Shown: positions 52,617-62,731, counted from the stretch's first letter. The stretch: 64,000 bases of DNA from Prevotella sp. (GCA_017618275.1 JAFZUS010000096.1:1-64000); one strand, 5' to 3'. The notes: generated from the sequence alone by a model not told the origin. Program-made: numbers and translations.

Positions 52617-54730
52617 GCAGGTTTAGTCCAGATAAAGTCATGCCCAGGTACTTCGCCATTGCGGTAGTCCTGACGTTCATCAGTCTTGCCATCATCGGCA
52701 AGGCCATGTATATCATGACCGCCAAGAAGACCTACTGGACCCAGGTGGCCTCTCGCCTGAAGCGTGACAGTGTCAGCGTGAAGCCTACGCGCGGAAACAT
52801 CCTCAGCAGCGACGGTCAACTCATGGCCAGCAGCATTCCCGAATACAAGGTGTTTATCGACTTCCAGGCAGGTGCTACCGACTCCATCGGCAACCACAAC
52901 CGCGACTCCCTGTGGGAAGTCAATATCGACACCATCTGTTATGAACTCAACCAGATCTTCCCCGCCCGCTCAGCCGCAGAATTCAAGGCACACCTGTTGG
53001 AAGGCAAGCGCAAGGTGATGAAGAACGGCACCGTCGGTGCCCGCCACTGGCCTATCTGGCCGCGACGCATCGACTACAACACCTTCTGTGAGGTACACAA
53101 ACTGCCTATCTTCTGTGAGCGTCCCGGTGTAGGAGGCTTCCACTGGGAGACATTTAATTCCCGCCGCCACCCGTTCGGCTCACTGGCATGGCGCACCATC
53201 GGTGACGTGTATATCGCCAAGGACAGCGCGAAGAACGGTCTGGAACTGTCATACGACTCCCTGCTACGAGGCACCAACGGTCTGATGCACCGTCGTAAGG
53301 TGCTCAGCAAGTATCTCGACATCCCAGTGCTGTCACCGGTCGACGGCTGTGACATCGTGACCACGATCGACGTGAGCATGCAGGACCTGGCCGAGCGTGC
53401 TGTCGTCGACGAGTTGAAGGAGATTGGCGGTGAGATGGGCGTAGCCATCCTGATGGAAGTGAAGACGGGCGATGTGAAAGCCATCGTCAACATGAGCCGT
53501 GCTGACGACGGCGAATACTATGAGATGGTGAACAATGCCATCAGTTACCGCTGTGAGCCGGGCTCAGTGTTTAAAGTAGCGTCGTTCCTCGTGGCCCTCG
53601 ACGACGGGGTCGTCGACACCAGTTATGTCATCCATACCGGCAGTGGCGTATTGGAGATGCACGGCCGTCCCATGAAAGACCACAACTGGCGTCGTGGCGG
53701 TTACCAGGACATCAACGTGGCCCAGGCCCTGGAGGTCAGTTCCAACATCGGTGTCAGCCACGTCATCGACAAGTTCTATGGCAGCAATCCCACGAGATAT
53801 GTAAAAGGACTCTATCGCGTCGGTATCCATGAAGACTTGAAACTGCCGCTGGTGGGTTATCACTCACCTTGGATCCGTATGCCAGACACCAAAACCACTG
53901 ATCGTTCCAAATACTGGAGCAAGACTACCCTACCCTGGATGAGTATCGGCTATGAGACACAGATAGCACCCATCAATACCGTAGCCTTCTACAATGCCAT
54001 TGCCAACAATGGTAAGATGATGCAGCCCCGCTTCGTCAAGCAACTCGTCAAGGACGGACAGGTCATCAAAGAGTTCGAGCCCGTTGTCCTGAAACAAAGC
54101 ATTGCCAAGCCTCAGACCATCAAGACCATGCAGACCATCCTGGAACATGTAGTCAGTCAGGGTCTCGGCCGTAAAGCGGGTTCCAAGATGTTCAAGGTAG
54201 CCGGTAAGACCGGAACGGCCCAGGTGGCTGACCAATATGGCGGCTACCATTCCGGCACGACCCGTTACTGGTTGTCGTTTGCCGGCTATTTCCCTGCCGA
54301 TGACCCGCGTTACACGTGCATCGTCTGTCTGAAGAAGTCCGGTCTGCCAGCCTCCGGCGGTGGCATGAGCGGTGTGGTGTTCCACCGCATATCCGAAGGG
54401 GTGATGGCCCAAAACCTGAAACTCAGCGTGACTGATGCCCGCGACGAGAAATCGGTATTCGTGCCCGATGTGAAGGAGGGAGAGGTCGCACCTGCCGACT
54501 ATGTCCTCAACAGCCTGCATATCAAGAAGAAGCCGACCTTGTCGACTCAGAAGACCTCTGTCGAGATCATCCCCAACCTGACGGGCATGGGTGCCAGAGA
54601 TGCCGTCTATCAACTAGAACGGCGTGGTGTCAAGGCCATCGTGAAGGGTCGCGGCAAGGTCAAGTCGCAAAGCATTCACAGTGGCACGGCCGTCAAACAG
54701 GGCATGGCCTGCGAACTACGGTTGGAATAA
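52613..54730 (+). CDS. ftsI: penicillin-binding protein, septal transpeptidase with PASTA domain
   Basis: A 705-residue protein. One N-terminal transmembrane helix (about 13-35), the PBP dimerisation domain (TRGNILSSDGQLMASSIPEY), and the transpeptidase with GSVFK (Ser318, Lys321), SSN (376-378) and KTGT (from Lys532). A C-terminal PASTA-like domain (about 645-705, EIIPNLTGMGARDAVYQLER) follows. It crosslinks septal peptidoglycan with FtsW as partner. Extra residues before the transpeptidase (about 85-150) contain a WPIWPRR segment that I see as typical of Bacteroidetes homologues. Confidence 0.94.
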   Translation: MSRFSPDKVMPRYFAIAVVLTFISLAIIGKAMYIMTAKKTYWTQVASRLKRDSVSVKPTRGNILSSDGQLMASSIPEYKVFIDFQAGATDSIGNHNRDSLWEVNIDTICYELNQIFPARSAAEFKAHLLEGKRKVMKNGTVGARHWPIWPRRIDYNTFCEVHKLPIFCERPGVGGFHWETFNSRRHPFGSLAWRTIGDVYIAKDSAKNGLELSYDSLLRGTNGLMHRRKVLSKYLDIPVLSPVDGCDIVTTIDVSMQDLAERAVVDELKEIGGEMGVAILMEVKTGDVKAIVNMSRADDGEYYEMVNNAISYRCEPGSVFKVASFLVALDDGVVDTSYVIHTGSGVLEMHGRPMKDHNWRRGGYQDINVAQALEVSSNIGVSHVIDKFYGSNPTRYVKGLYRVGIHEDLKLPLVGYHSPWIRMPDTKTTDRSKYWSKTTLPWMSIGYETQIAPINTVAFYNAIANNGKMMQPRFVKQLVKDGQVIKEFEPVVLKQSIAKPQTIKTMQTILEHVVSQGLGRKAGSKMFKVAGKTGTAQVADQYGGYHSGTTRYWLSFAGYFPADDPRYTCIVCLKKSGLPASGGGMSGVVFHRISEGVMAQNLKLSVTDARDEKSVFVPDVKEGEVAPADYVLNSLHIKKKPTLSTQKTSVEIIPNLTGMGARDAVYQLERRGVKAIVKGRGKVKSQSIHSGTAVKQGMACELRLE

Positions 54731-54748
54731 TCATAAGTGAATAACGAT

Positions 54749-56200
54749 ATGAAACTGAAAGAGTTACTTAAAAACGTAGAAGTCCTCAACGTGATAGGCG
54801 ACACCGGTATCGATATCACGGGCGTGAACATCGATTCACGCCGTATTGAGGCAGGTCATCTTTTCGTAGCCATTGCCGGCACACAAACCGATGGCCATCA
54901 GTTCATCCCGAAAGCCATCGAACTGGGGGCGAAGGCCATCCTCTGTGAGAAAATGCCAGATGCACGCACAGCCGGAGTCACTTACATACAGGTGTCTTCT
55001 ACGGAAGATGCCGTCGGCAAGGTAGCCACACAGTTCTATGGTGACCCGTCCAGGAAACTGACACTGGTCGGTGTCACCGGCACCAACGGCAAGACCACCA
55101 TCGCCACCTTATTATATAATATGTTCCGTCAGTTCGGACACAAGTGCGGCCTTCTCTCTACCGTCTGCAACTATATCGAGGGCGAGGCCCTTCCCACCAG
55201 TCACACCACCCCCGACCCCATCGAACTGAACCAGTTGCTGGCCAGGATGGTGGAGGCCGGCTGCGAATACGCCTTCATGGAATGTTCCAGTCACGCCATC
55301 GCACAGAAGCGCATTGGCGGTCTGAAATTCAAGGGAGGACTCTTCACCAACCTCACCCGCGACCACCTCGACTATCACAAGACCTTCGAGAACTACCGGG
55401 ATGCTAAGAAGGCCTTCTTCGACGGACTGGAGAAAGACGCCTTCGCCATTGTCAATGCCGACGACAAGAACGGGCTGTTCATGGTCCAAAACACGAAAGC
55501 ACAGGTGAAGACGTATTCCATCCGCACCATGGCCGACTTCAAGGCTAAGATCATCGAATGTCACTTCGAGGGTATGTATCTGGAAATCGACGGCCATGAG
55601 GTGGGGGTTCAGTTCATCGGCAAGTTCAATGTCAGCAACCTGCTGGCAGTCTATGGGGCAGCCGTCATGCTGGGCAAGAAACCCGAGGATATCCTCGTCA
55701 TACTCAGCACCCTCAAGAGTGTCAACGGCCGACTGGAACCGATCCGTTCCCCAGAGGGCTATACTGCCGTGGTAGACTACGCTCACACCCCCGATGCCTT
55801 GGAGAATGTGCTGAAAGCCATCCACGAGGTGCTCGATGGAAAAGGAAAGGTCATCACGGTCTGCGGTGCTGGGGGCAACCGCGACAAGGGCAAGCGCCCG
55901 TTGATGGCACAGGAGGCTGTCAAACAAAGCGACAAGGTCATCATCACCTCCGACAATCCCCGCTTCGAGGAACCGCAGGACATCATCAACGACATGCTGG
56001 CCGGCCTGGATGCCCGTCAGATGAAAAAGGTCGTCTCCATCGTCGACCGCAGGGAGGCCATCCGCACGGCCTGTATGATGGCAGAAAAGGGCGACGTCAT
56101 TCTCATTGCCGGCAAAGGCCATGAGGACTATCAGGAAATCAAGGGTGTGAAACACCACTTCGACGACAAGGAAGTAGTCAGAACCATCTTCAATAACTAA
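54749..56200 (+). CDS. murE: UDP-MurNAc-L-Ala-D-Glu:meso-DAP ligase
   Basis: A 483-residue Mur ligase. ATP loop [50 protein letters not shown], and DNPR, the motif that selects meso-diaminopimelate. This indicates DAP-type peptidoglycan. ATG 54749 was chosen over GTG 54737 because the family begins near KLKELL. No murF or ddl follows in this cluster. Confidence 0.96.
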   Translation: MKLKELLKNVEVLNVIGDTGIDITGVNIDSRRIEAGHLFVAIAGTQTDGHQFIPKAIELGAKAILCEKMPDARTAGVTYIQVSSTEDAVGKVATQFYGDPSRKLTLVGVTGTNGKTTIATLLYNMFRQFGHKCGLLSTVCNYIEGEALPTSHTTPDPIELNQLLARMVEAGCEYAFMECSSHAIAQKRIGGLKFKGGLFTNLTRDHLDYHKTFENYRDAKKAFFDGLEKDAFAIVNADDKNGLFMVQNTKAQVKTYSIRTMADFKAKIIECHFEGMYLEIDGHEVGVQFIGKFNVSNLLAVYGAAVMLGKKPEDILVILSTLKSVNGRLEPIRSPEGYTAVVDYAHTPDALENVLKAIHEVLDGKGKVITVCGAGGNRDKGKRPLMAQEAVKQSDKVIITSDNPRFEEPQDIINDMLAGLDARQMKKVVSIVDRREAIRTACMMAEKGDVILIAGKGHEDYQEIKGVKHHFDDKEVVRTIFNN

Positions 56201-56205
56201 CCGCT

Positions 56206-57477
56206 ATGTTATATTATTTCTTTCGATTCTTAGAGCAGTTTGATATCCCGGGCTCTCACATGTGGGCCTATATCTCGTTCCGTTCACTGCTGACGTTGAT
56301 TCTCGCCCTGATCATCTCCGCCTGGTTTGGTGAGAGGTTCATCAAGTGGATGAAGCGACGTAAGATATTCGAGACGGAACGCGACCCGGAGATCGACCCC
56401 TTCGGTGTCGAGAAGAAAGGTGTTCCCACAATGGGTGGTATCATCATTATCGTCAGCATCCTCATACCAGTCCTGCTGTTCGGACGTATCCGTAACATCT
56501 ACCTCATCCTGATGATTATCACTACCCTCTGGTTGGGATTCCTGGGATTCCTCGACGACTACATCAAAATCTTCAAGCGCAACAAGGAGGGGCTGAAGGG
56601 CAAATACAAGATTATCGGCCAGATCAGCATCGGCTTCATCGTAGGCCTCACCCTCTGGCTCAGTCCTGATGCCGTGGTACGCGAGAATGTCAATGTCCGT
56701 CAACAGAACCAGGAGATTGTGGTCAAGCACCAGAAGGAGGCAGTCAAATCGTTACAGACTACCATCCCCTTCGTCAAGAACCATAACCTGAACTATTCTG
56801 AGGTACTAGGGTTCTTAGGCGATTATAAGGTGGCGGCCGGATGGGCCATCTTCGTCATGATGACCATCCTGGTGGTGACTGCCGTCAGCAACGGAGCCAA
56901 CCTCAACGACGGTATGGACGGCATGTGCGCAGGCAACTCCGCCATTATCGGTTGTGCCTTGGGCATCTTGACCTACATCTCGTCGCACATCGGCTATGCC
57001 TCGTATTTCGACATCATGTACATCCCACACTCCGAGGAGTTGGTGATTTTCCTCTGTGCCTTTGTGGGAGCCATGGTCGGTTTCCTGTGGTACAATGCCT
57101 TTCCCGCCCAGGTCTTCATGGGCGATACGGGTTCCCTGACCATTGGTGGTATCATCGGTGTATGTGCCGTCATCATCCACAAGGAACTGTTGCTGCCTAT
57201 TCTCTGCGGTATATTCTTCGTCGAGAGCCTCAGTGTCATCATACAAACACAGTGGTTCAAGATCCAGAAACGCAAGGGCAAGCGGGTCCGTGTGTTCCGG
57301 GCCACCCCCATCCACGACAATTTCCGTAAACTCGATAAGCAGTTGGATGCCACAAGCACCTATATCCTGAAGGGCTGGCCCCATCGGCCGTTCCATGAGT
57401 CGAAGATTACCATCCGTTTCTGGATCACGACTATCATTTTGGCTGCTTTGACTATTATAACACTAAAAATAAGATAA
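56206..57477 (+). CDS. mraY: phospho-MurNAc-pentapeptide transferase
   Basis: A 423-residue polytopic enzyme that forms lipid I. Motifs: KKGVPTMGGIIII, FLGFLDDYIKIFKRNKEGLK (catalytic Asp pair), NGANLNDGMDGMCAG, and the loop RVFRATPIHDNFRK-type HHH equivalent (TPIHD). It is longer than E. coli MraY (about 360) because of an insert at about 150-200 (VNVRQQNQEIVVKHQKEAVK). It starts 5 nt after murE. Confidence 0.96.
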   Translation: MLYYFFRFLEQFDIPGSHMWAYISFRSLLTLILALIISAWFGERFIKWMKRRKIFETERDPEIDPFGVEKKGVPTMGGIIIIVSILIPVLLFGRIRNIYLILMIITTLWLGFLGFLDDYIKIFKRNKEGLKGKYKIIGQISIGFIVGLTLWLSPDAVVRENVNVRQQNQEIVVKHQKEAVKSLQTTIPFVKNHNLNYSEVLGFLGDYKVAAGWAIFVMMTILVVTAVSNGANLNDGMDGMCAGNSAIIGCALGILTYISSHIGYASYFDIMYIPHSEELVIFLCAFVGAMVGFLWYNAFPAQVFMGDTGSLTIGGIIGVCAVIIHKELLLPILCGIFFVESLSVIIQTQWFKIQKRKGKRVRVFRATPIHDNFRKLDKQLDATSTYILKGWPHRPFHESKITIRFWITTIILAALTIITLKIR

Positions 57478-57480
57478 GCC

Positions 57481-57497
57481 ACAGATTACACAGATTA
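57481..57497 (+). repeat. short ACAGATTA direct repeat (mraY-murD spacer)
   Basis: ACAGATTAC ACAGATTAT overlap head to tail in the 27-nt spacer. It resembles the CACAGATTACAC simple repeats I have seen in Bacteroidetes intergenic DNA. Only two units, so weak by itself. Confidence 0.5.
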
Positions 57498-57504
57498 TTA
57501 AGAA

Positions 57505-58839
57505 ATGAAAAAGAGAATCGTTATATTAGGGGCAGGGGAAAGCGGTGCCGGAGCCGCCGTACTGGCCAAGAAGGAAGGCTTCGACGTGTTCGTGTCCGAC
57601 ATGTCCAAGATTGCCGACAAGTATAAGAAGATGCTCGACGACCACCAGATAGAGTGGGAGGAAGGACAGCATACGGAAGGAAAAATCCTCAATGCCGACG
57701 AGATTATCAAGAGTCCCGGTATTCCCGAGACGGCCCCGATGGTCAGGAAAGCCGTGGAGAAAGGCATCCACATCATCAGTGAGATTGAGTTTGCAGGGCG
57801 TTACACCCACTCCAAGATGATCTGCATCACCGGCTCCAACGGCAAGACCACGACAACCTCGCTCATCTACCACATTTTCAAGGATGCAGGCTATGATGCA
57901 GGACTGGCTGGCAACATCGGCAACTCCCTGGCCCTGCAGGTCGCTGAGGATCCGCATGAGTACTATATCATCGAACTCAGTTCGTTCCAACTCGACAACA
58001 TGTATGACTTCCGGGCCAACATCGCCATCCTGTTGAACATCACCCCAGACCACCTGGACCGGTACGATTTCAAGATGCAGAACTACGTCGACGCCAAGAT
58101 GCGTATCATCCAGAACCAGACCGGCGACGATGCCTTCATCTACTGGGCAGACGACCCCATCATCAAAGCCGAACTGAAGAAATACGACATCCCGGCCATC
58201 CACTATCCTTTTGCCGAACTGAAGGAAACAGGTGTCATCGGCTACATCGAGGAGGGACAGTACAAAATTGAGAAGCCAGAACCCTTCAACATGGAACAGG
58301 AGAGCCTCAGCCTGACGGGCAAGCATAACATCTATAACTCCCTCGCCGCTGGTATCGCAGCCAACATTGCAGGTATCAAGAAGGAGGAAATCCGCAAGTG
58401 CCTGAGCGACTTCCCTGGGGTGGAACACCGTCTGGAGAAGGTCTGCAAGGTACGTGGCGTACAATATATCAACGACTCCAAGGCCACGAATGTCGATGCC
58501 TGCTGGTATGCTCTGGAAGCCATGAAGACCAAGGTCGTCCTCATCATCGGTGGCAAGGATAAGGGCAACGACTACGAGCCCATCAAGCCCCTGGTCAAGG
58601 AGAAGTGCTCGGGCATTGTCTATCTCGGGGCCGACAACCAGAAGTTGCACGACAACTTCGACAGTCTGGGCATTCCCGTCAGGGACACTCACTCCATGAA
58701 GGACTGTGTGGCAGCCTGCTACGAAATGGCCCAACCGGGCGAGACCGTGCTGCTGAGTCCCTGCTGCGCCTCTTTCGACCTCTTCAAGAACATGGAAGAC
58801 CGCGGCGAACAATTCAAAGAACTGGCCAGAAATCTCTAG
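57505..58839 (+). CDS. murD: UDP-MurNAc-L-Ala:D-Glu ligase
   Basis: A 444-residue Mur ligase. N-terminal VILGAGESGAGAAVLAKK, ATP loop ITGSNGKTTTTSL, ELSSFQLD, LNITPDHLDRY, HRLEKV and NDSKATN. It adds D-Glu to UDP-MurNAc-L-Ala. The TAG stop is itself the first CTAG of decamer array 2. Confidence 0.96.
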   Translation: MKKRIVILGAGESGAGAAVLAKKEGFDVFVSDMSKIADKYKKMLDDHQIEWEEGQHTEGKILNADEIIKSPGIPETAPMVRKAVEKGIHIISEIEFAGRYTHSKMICITGSNGKTTTTSLIYHIFKDAGYDAGLAGNIGNSLALQVAEDPHEYYIIELSSFQLDNMYDFRANIAILLNITPDHLDRYDFKMQNYVDAKMRIIQNQTGDDAFIYWADDPIIKAELKKYDIPAIHYPFAELKETGVIGYIEEGQYKIEKPEPFNMEQESLSLTGKHNIYNSLAAGIAANIAGIKKEEIRKCLSDFPGVEHRLEKVCKVRGVQYINDSKATNVDACWYALEAMKTKVVLIIGGKDKGNDYEPIKPLVKEKCSGIVYLGADNQKLHDNFDSLGIPVRDTHSMKDCVAACYEMAQPGETVLLSPCCASFDLFKNMEDRGEQFKELARNL

Positions 58840-58912
58840 GACAACCTAGAATCACCTAGGACTGCCTAGGATCGCCTAGGATCACCTAGGAATACCTAGA
58901 ATTGCCTAGGAA
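58835..58912 (+). repeat. CTAG decamer array 2 (murD-ftsW spacer)
   Basis: Eight CTAG cores at 58836, 58846, 58856, 58866, 58876, 58886, 58896 and 58906, each exactly 10 bp apart; units such as ACCTAGGATC and GCCTAGGATC. The first core contains the murD stop. The array covers most of the 86-nt spacer and ends 14 nt before the ftsW ATG. Confidence 0.97.
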
Positions 58913-58925
58913 AAGAAAGAAAAGT

Positions 58926-60179
58926 ATGAATAAGAAATTAGGAAATCTGTTTAAGGGAGACAGGGTCATCTGGATGGTACTCCTGTTCCTGTGCCTGATC
59001 AGCGTCGTTGAGGTGTTCTCCGCCTCCAGCACACTGACCTACAAGAGCCAGGACTATCTGGGCCCCATCATCGGACATACCTGGAAGATCCTGGTAGGTG
59101 TCGGGGTGGCCATTCTCATCTTGAACGTTCCCTGTCGCTTCTTCAAACTGGCCACCCCCGGTCTGTTGCTCATCTCCGTCATCATGCTCCTCTGGGTACT
59201 GTTCTTCGGAGAGAAGACCAATGATGCCGGACGCTGGATCAGTCTGCTGGGCCTGAAGTTCCAGCCTTCCGAGATTGCCAAGGGTACGATGGTGCTGGTC
59301 ACGGCCCAGATCCTCAGTGCCATGCAACGGGAGGAAGGGGCCGACAAAAGAGCCTTCAAGTATATCCTCATCATCGTACTGCCCTTCTGCCTGCTCATCG
59401 GACTGGAGAACCTCTCCACGGCCGCCCTTATCATGGCCGTCATCTTCCTGATGATGTTCATCGGACGCGTCCCCCTGATACAGTTGGGCAAGTTTGTGGG
59501 TGCAGGTGTCATCCTCCTGATCCTGTTTATCGGTTCCATCTACCTGCTAGGTAGTTTCGATAACAGCGAGGGTGTAGAAACCCAGACGGAAACGCTGGTC
59601 AACAACGAGGTCAAGAAGGACACGAAGAAGAAGACCACCTTCCTCCACCGCTTCAGCACCTGGAAGGGACGTATCGACAAACACCTAAACAAGAAAGCCG
59701 TGGCACCCGAGGACTACGACCTCGACAAGGATGCCCAGGTGGCCCATGCGAACATCGCCATTGTCGGCAGCAACATCATCGGCAAGGGACCGGGCAAGTC
59801 GGTGGAGCGTGACTTTCTCCCACAGGCCTTCAGCGACTTCATCTATGTCATCATCATCGAGGAACTGGGCATCATCGGAGCGGCCTTCGTGGCCTTCCTG
59901 TATATTGTCCTGCTCTATCGGGCAGCCCGTATCGCCAGTCGCTGCGAGAACAATTTCCCGGCGTTCCTGGTCATGGGTCTGGGCCTGATGCTGGTCATCC
60001 AGGCCACCTTCAACATGATGGTGGCTGTAGGCATTGCCCCCGTCACGGGCCAACCCCTGCCACTCATCTCCCGAGGCGGTACATCGACCATCATCAACTG
60101 TGCCTACATCGGAGCCATGTTAAGTGTAAGCCGTTCTGCGAAAAAAAGAGGGCAGAACATGCCGATAAACGAAATATAA
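58926..60179 (+). CDS. ftsW: FtsW, septal peptidoglycan glycosyltransferase
   Basis: A 417-residue SEDS protein with about ten helices. Motifs: GRWISLLGLKFQPSEIAKG, LIGLENLSTAAL, GKGPGKSVERDFLPQAFSDF and PVTGQPLPLISRGGTSTI. It polymerises glycan strands with FtsI. A large loop (about 210-270) is rich in Lys and Thr. ATG 58926 was chosen because the in-frame TTG upstream is inside the decamer array. Confidence 0.95.
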   Translation: MNKKLGNLFKGDRVIWMVLLFLCLISVVEVFSASSTLTYKSQDYLGPIIGHTWKILVGVGVAILILNVPCRFFKLATPGLLLISVIMLLWVLFFGEKTNDAGRWISLLGLKFQPSEIAKGTMVLVTAQILSAMQREEGADKRAFKYILIIVLPFCLLIGLENLSTAALIMAVIFLMMFIGRVPLIQLGKFVGAGVILLILFIGSIYLLGSFDNSEGVETQTETLVNNEVKKDTKKKTTFLHRFSTWKGRIDKHLNKKAVAPEDYDLDKDAQVAHANIAIVGSNIIGKGPGKSVERDFLPQAFSDFIYVIIIEELGIIGAAFVAFLYIVLLYRAARIASRCENNFPAFLVMGLGLMLVIQATFNMMVAVGIAPVTGQPLPLISRGGTSTIINCAYIGAMLSVSRSAKKRGQNMPINEI

Positions 60180-60183
60180 TTTG

Positions 60184-60191
60184 TAACTTTG
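60184..60191 (+). promoter_or_regulatory. possible internal -7 element before murG
   Basis: TAACTTTG fits TAnnTTTG, 24 nt before ATG 60216, but no TTTG stands at -33. The 36-nt ftsW-murG gap is otherwise featureless. Confidence 0.35.
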
Positions 60192-60215
60192 CACACCAAA
60201 ATATATAAAATAGGT

Positions 60216-61340
60216 ATGGAGAAAGAGTTGAGAGTCATCATCAGCGGAGGCGGTACCGGGGGACATATCTTCCCCGCCGTCAGCATCGCCAATGCCATCA
60301 AGGCCCTGCGCCCTGATGCCAAAATCCTGTTCGTGGGAGCCTTGGGACGCATGGAGATGCAACGGGTTCCTGCCGCAGGCTATGAGATCCAGGGTCTGCC
60401 TATCCGCGGATTCCTCCGTCCATTGTGGAAACCTGCCAATATCGGGGTGGCCATCGACTACCTCAAGAGTAAGTGGCTGGCCAAGAAGATTCTCAAGCAG
60501 TTCCAGCCACAGGTAGCCGTCGGTGTAGGCGGCTATGCCAGCAGTGCCGCCTTAGGCGCAGCCAACAGCCTCGGCATCCCTACCCTGCTTCAGGAGCAGA
60601 ACAGTTACGCTGGTCTTGCCAACAAGACCCTTGCTGGCAAGGCTGCCAAGATATGCGTCGCCTATGAGGGCATGGAACGTTTTTTCCCTGCCGGGAAACT
60701 GATGCTCACGGGTAATCCCGTGCGCCAGACCCTGTTGGAGACCACCATCACCCGCGAGGATGCCGTACGCAGTTTAGGATTCGACCCTGCCAGGAAGACC
60801 ATCATGCTCGTGGGCGGCAGTCTCGGAGCCAGGACCATCAACGAGAGTGTCCTCCAGCACCTCGACCTCATCCGTCAGAGCGATGTCCAGTTCTTCTGGC
60901 AGACAGGTAAGTACTATTTTGAGTCCATCAAGGAGCAACTGAAGGGTCAGGCCATCCCCAACCTGAAAGTCACCGACTTCATCACCGACATGGGAGCCGC
61001 CTACAAGGCTGCTGACCTAGTCATCAGTCGGGCGGGAGCAGGAAGTATCAGCGAGTTCTGTCTCTTGGGCAAGCCCGTCATCCTCGTACCCAGCCCGAAT
61101 GTGGCCGAGGACCACCAGACGAAGAATGCCCTCGCCCTGGCCGACAAGGGTGCAGCTCTCTACGTAAAGGATGCCGAGGCACCCGCCACTCTCCTGCCAC
61201 TGGCCGTCGCAACGGTCCAGGATGCGCAGAAACTCCAGTCGCTCAGCGAGAATGTTCTCCAACTCGCCCTCCCCGACTCAGCCAACATCATCGCCCGCGA
61301 GGTCATCGCCCTCGCCCATTCAACCCATTCAACCCATTAG
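60216..61340 (+). CDS. murG: MurG, lipid II-forming GlcNAc transferase
   Basis: A 374-residue GT28 enzyme. GGGTGGHIFPAVSIANAIK, GVGGYASSAALGAANSLGIP, LQEQNSYAGLANK, MLVGGSLGARTINESV, SRAGAGSISEFCLLGKPVIL and PSPNVAEDHQTKNA. ATG 60216 was chosen over 60189 because the glycine loop follows at the usual distance. The C-terminus AHSTHSTH is encoded by the 9-bp CCCATTCAA repeat, whose third unit supplies the TAG stop. Confidence 0.95.
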   Translation: MEKELRVIISGGGTGGHIFPAVSIANAIKALRPDAKILFVGALGRMEMQRVPAAGYEIQGLPIRGFLRPLWKPANIGVAIDYLKSKWLAKKILKQFQPQVAVGVGGYASSAALGAANSLGIPTLLQEQNSYAGLANKTLAGKAAKICVAYEGMERFFPAGKLMLTGNPVRQTLLETTITREDAVRSLGFDPARKTIMLVGGSLGARTINESVLQHLDLIRQSDVQFFWQTGKYYFESIKEQLKGQAIPNLKVTDFITDMGAAYKAADLVISRAGAGSISEFCLLGKPVILVPSPNVAEDHQTKNALALADKGAALYVKDAEAPATLLPLAVATVQDAQKLQSLSENVLQLALPDSANIIAREVIALAHSTHSTH

Positions 61341-61359
61341 ACCCATTCAACCCATGAAT
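61315..61359 (+). repeat. 9-bp tandem repeat forming the murG-murC junction
   Basis: Units CCCATTCAA (61315), CCCATTCAA (61324), CCCATTAGA (61333), CCCATTCAA (61342), CCCATGAAT (61351). Unit 3 supplies the murG stop TAG (61338-61340) and unit 5 the murC start ATG (61354). Confidence 0.95.
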
Positions 61360-62730
61360 ATAAAAGAAATAAAATCAGTCTATTTCGTAGGAGCCGGTGG
61401 CATCGGCATGAGTGCCATCGCCCGCTACTTCATCAAGAAAGGCCTCGTCGTGGCTGGCTACGACAAGACCCCCTCCGACCTCACCCGCAGACTGGAAAAG
61501 GAAGGTATGCTCATCCATTATGAAGAGAATATCGATGAGATACCCCACGCCTGCAAGAAGAGGGAGTCATGCCTCGTCATCTACACGCCTGCCATCCCTG
61601 AGACCCATCAGGAACTCCGTTACTTCCGGGAAAACGGCTTCGAGATCCAGAAACGAGCCCAGGTGCTCGGTACCCTGACCCAGACCCACAAGGGCCTCTG
61701 TGTGGCAGGTACCCATGGCAAGACCACGACCTCTACCATGTGTGCCCATATCATGCACCAGAGCCACCTCAACTGCAATGCCTTCTTAGGAGGCATCTCC
61801 AAGAACTACGGCACCAACTATATCCTCTCCGATTCCGATTATGTGGTCATCGAGGCTGATGAGTTCGACCGCAGTTTCCACTGGCTACGCCCCTGGATGT
61901 CGGTCATCACCTCTACAGACCCCGACCATCTTGACATCTACGGGACCAAGGAGGCCTATCTCGAAAGTTTCCGTCACTATACCGAACTCATCCAACCCGG
62001 TGGTGCACTCATCATCCATCGCGACCTGGAGATGAAAGAACATCTGCAGGAGGGTGTGCGCCGCTATGACTATAGCCTCAACGAGGGTGACTTCCATGCC
62101 GAGAATATCCGCATCGACAACGGAGAGATTACCTTCGACTTCATCTCCCCCATCGAGTGTGTACCGAATGTGGAACTGGGCCAGCCCATCCCCATCAACA
62201 TCGAGAATGGCATCGCTGCCATGGCCATGGCACAACTCAACGGCTGTACGGCCAAGGAACTGAAATTTGGTCTGCAGACCTACGGAGGCGTTGACCGTCG
62301 TTTCGACTTCAAGATCAAGACCGACCGTCTGGTCTTCCTCAGCGACTATGCCCACCACCCGAAAGAGATTTACCAGAGTGCCAGGAGCATCCGTGAACTG
62401 TACAAAGACAAGCATATCACGGCTATCTTCCAACCGCACCTCTATACTCGCACACGCGACTTCTACAAGGAGTTTGCCGAGGCCCTGAGCCTGCTCGACG
62501 AGGTCGTCCTCACCGAGATCTACCCTGCCCGCGAGGAACCCATCGAGGGGGTCACCTCCCAACTCATCTACGACAACCTCAGGGAAGGAGTGAAAAAGGA
62601 GATGATCAGCAAGGACGAGGTGCTCAACTATGTCAAGTCGCACCACTTCGAGGTACTCATCGTACTCGGTGCCGGCGACCTCGACAACATGGTACCCAAG
62701 ATTACCCGACTTTTAAATAGTAAACAATAA
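61354..62730 (+). CDS. murC: UDP-MurNAc:L-Ala ligase
   Basis: A 458-residue Mur ligase. YFVGAGGIGMSAIARYF, IYTPAIP, CVAGTHGKTTTSTM, EADEFDRSFHWL, ITSTDPDHLDIYG, GGVDRRFDF and DYAHHPKEI. It starts UDP-MurNAc-peptide synthesis. ATG 61354 lies in the last 9-bp repeat unit; earlier in-frame starts would translate the repeat and are unlikely. Confidence 0.95.
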   Translation: MNIKEIKSVYFVGAGGIGMSAIARYFIKKGLVVAGYDKTPSDLTRRLEKEGMLIHYEENIDEIPHACKKRESCLVIYTPAIPETHQELRYFRENGFEIQKRAQVLGTLTQTHKGLCVAGTHGKTTTSTMCAHIMHQSHLNCNAFLGGISKNYGTNYILSDSDYVVIEADEFDRSFHWLRPWMSVITSTDPDHLDIYGTKEAYLESFRHYTELIQPGGALIIHRDLEMKEHLQEGVRRYDYSLNEGDFHAENIRIDNGEITFDFISPIECVPNVELGQPIPINIENGIAAMAMAQLNGCTAKELKFGLQTYGGVDRRFDFKIKTDRLVFLSDYAHHPKEIYQSARSIRELYKDKHITAIFQPHLYTRTRDFYKEFAEALSLLDEVVLTEIYPAREEPIEGVTSQLIYDNLREGVKKEMISKDEVLNYVKSHHFEVLIVLGAGDLDNMVPKITRLLNSKQ

Positions 62731-62731
62731 G

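Noticed and set aside
55112..56158. Open frame of 348 codons on the minus strand
   Set aside because: Shadow of murE caused by codon bias; low-complexity Gly/Asp/Val composition.
57526..58812. Open frame of 428 codons on the minus strand
   Set aside because: It is antisense to murD over its full length, and murD shows every family motif; the minus frame has no recognisable domain.
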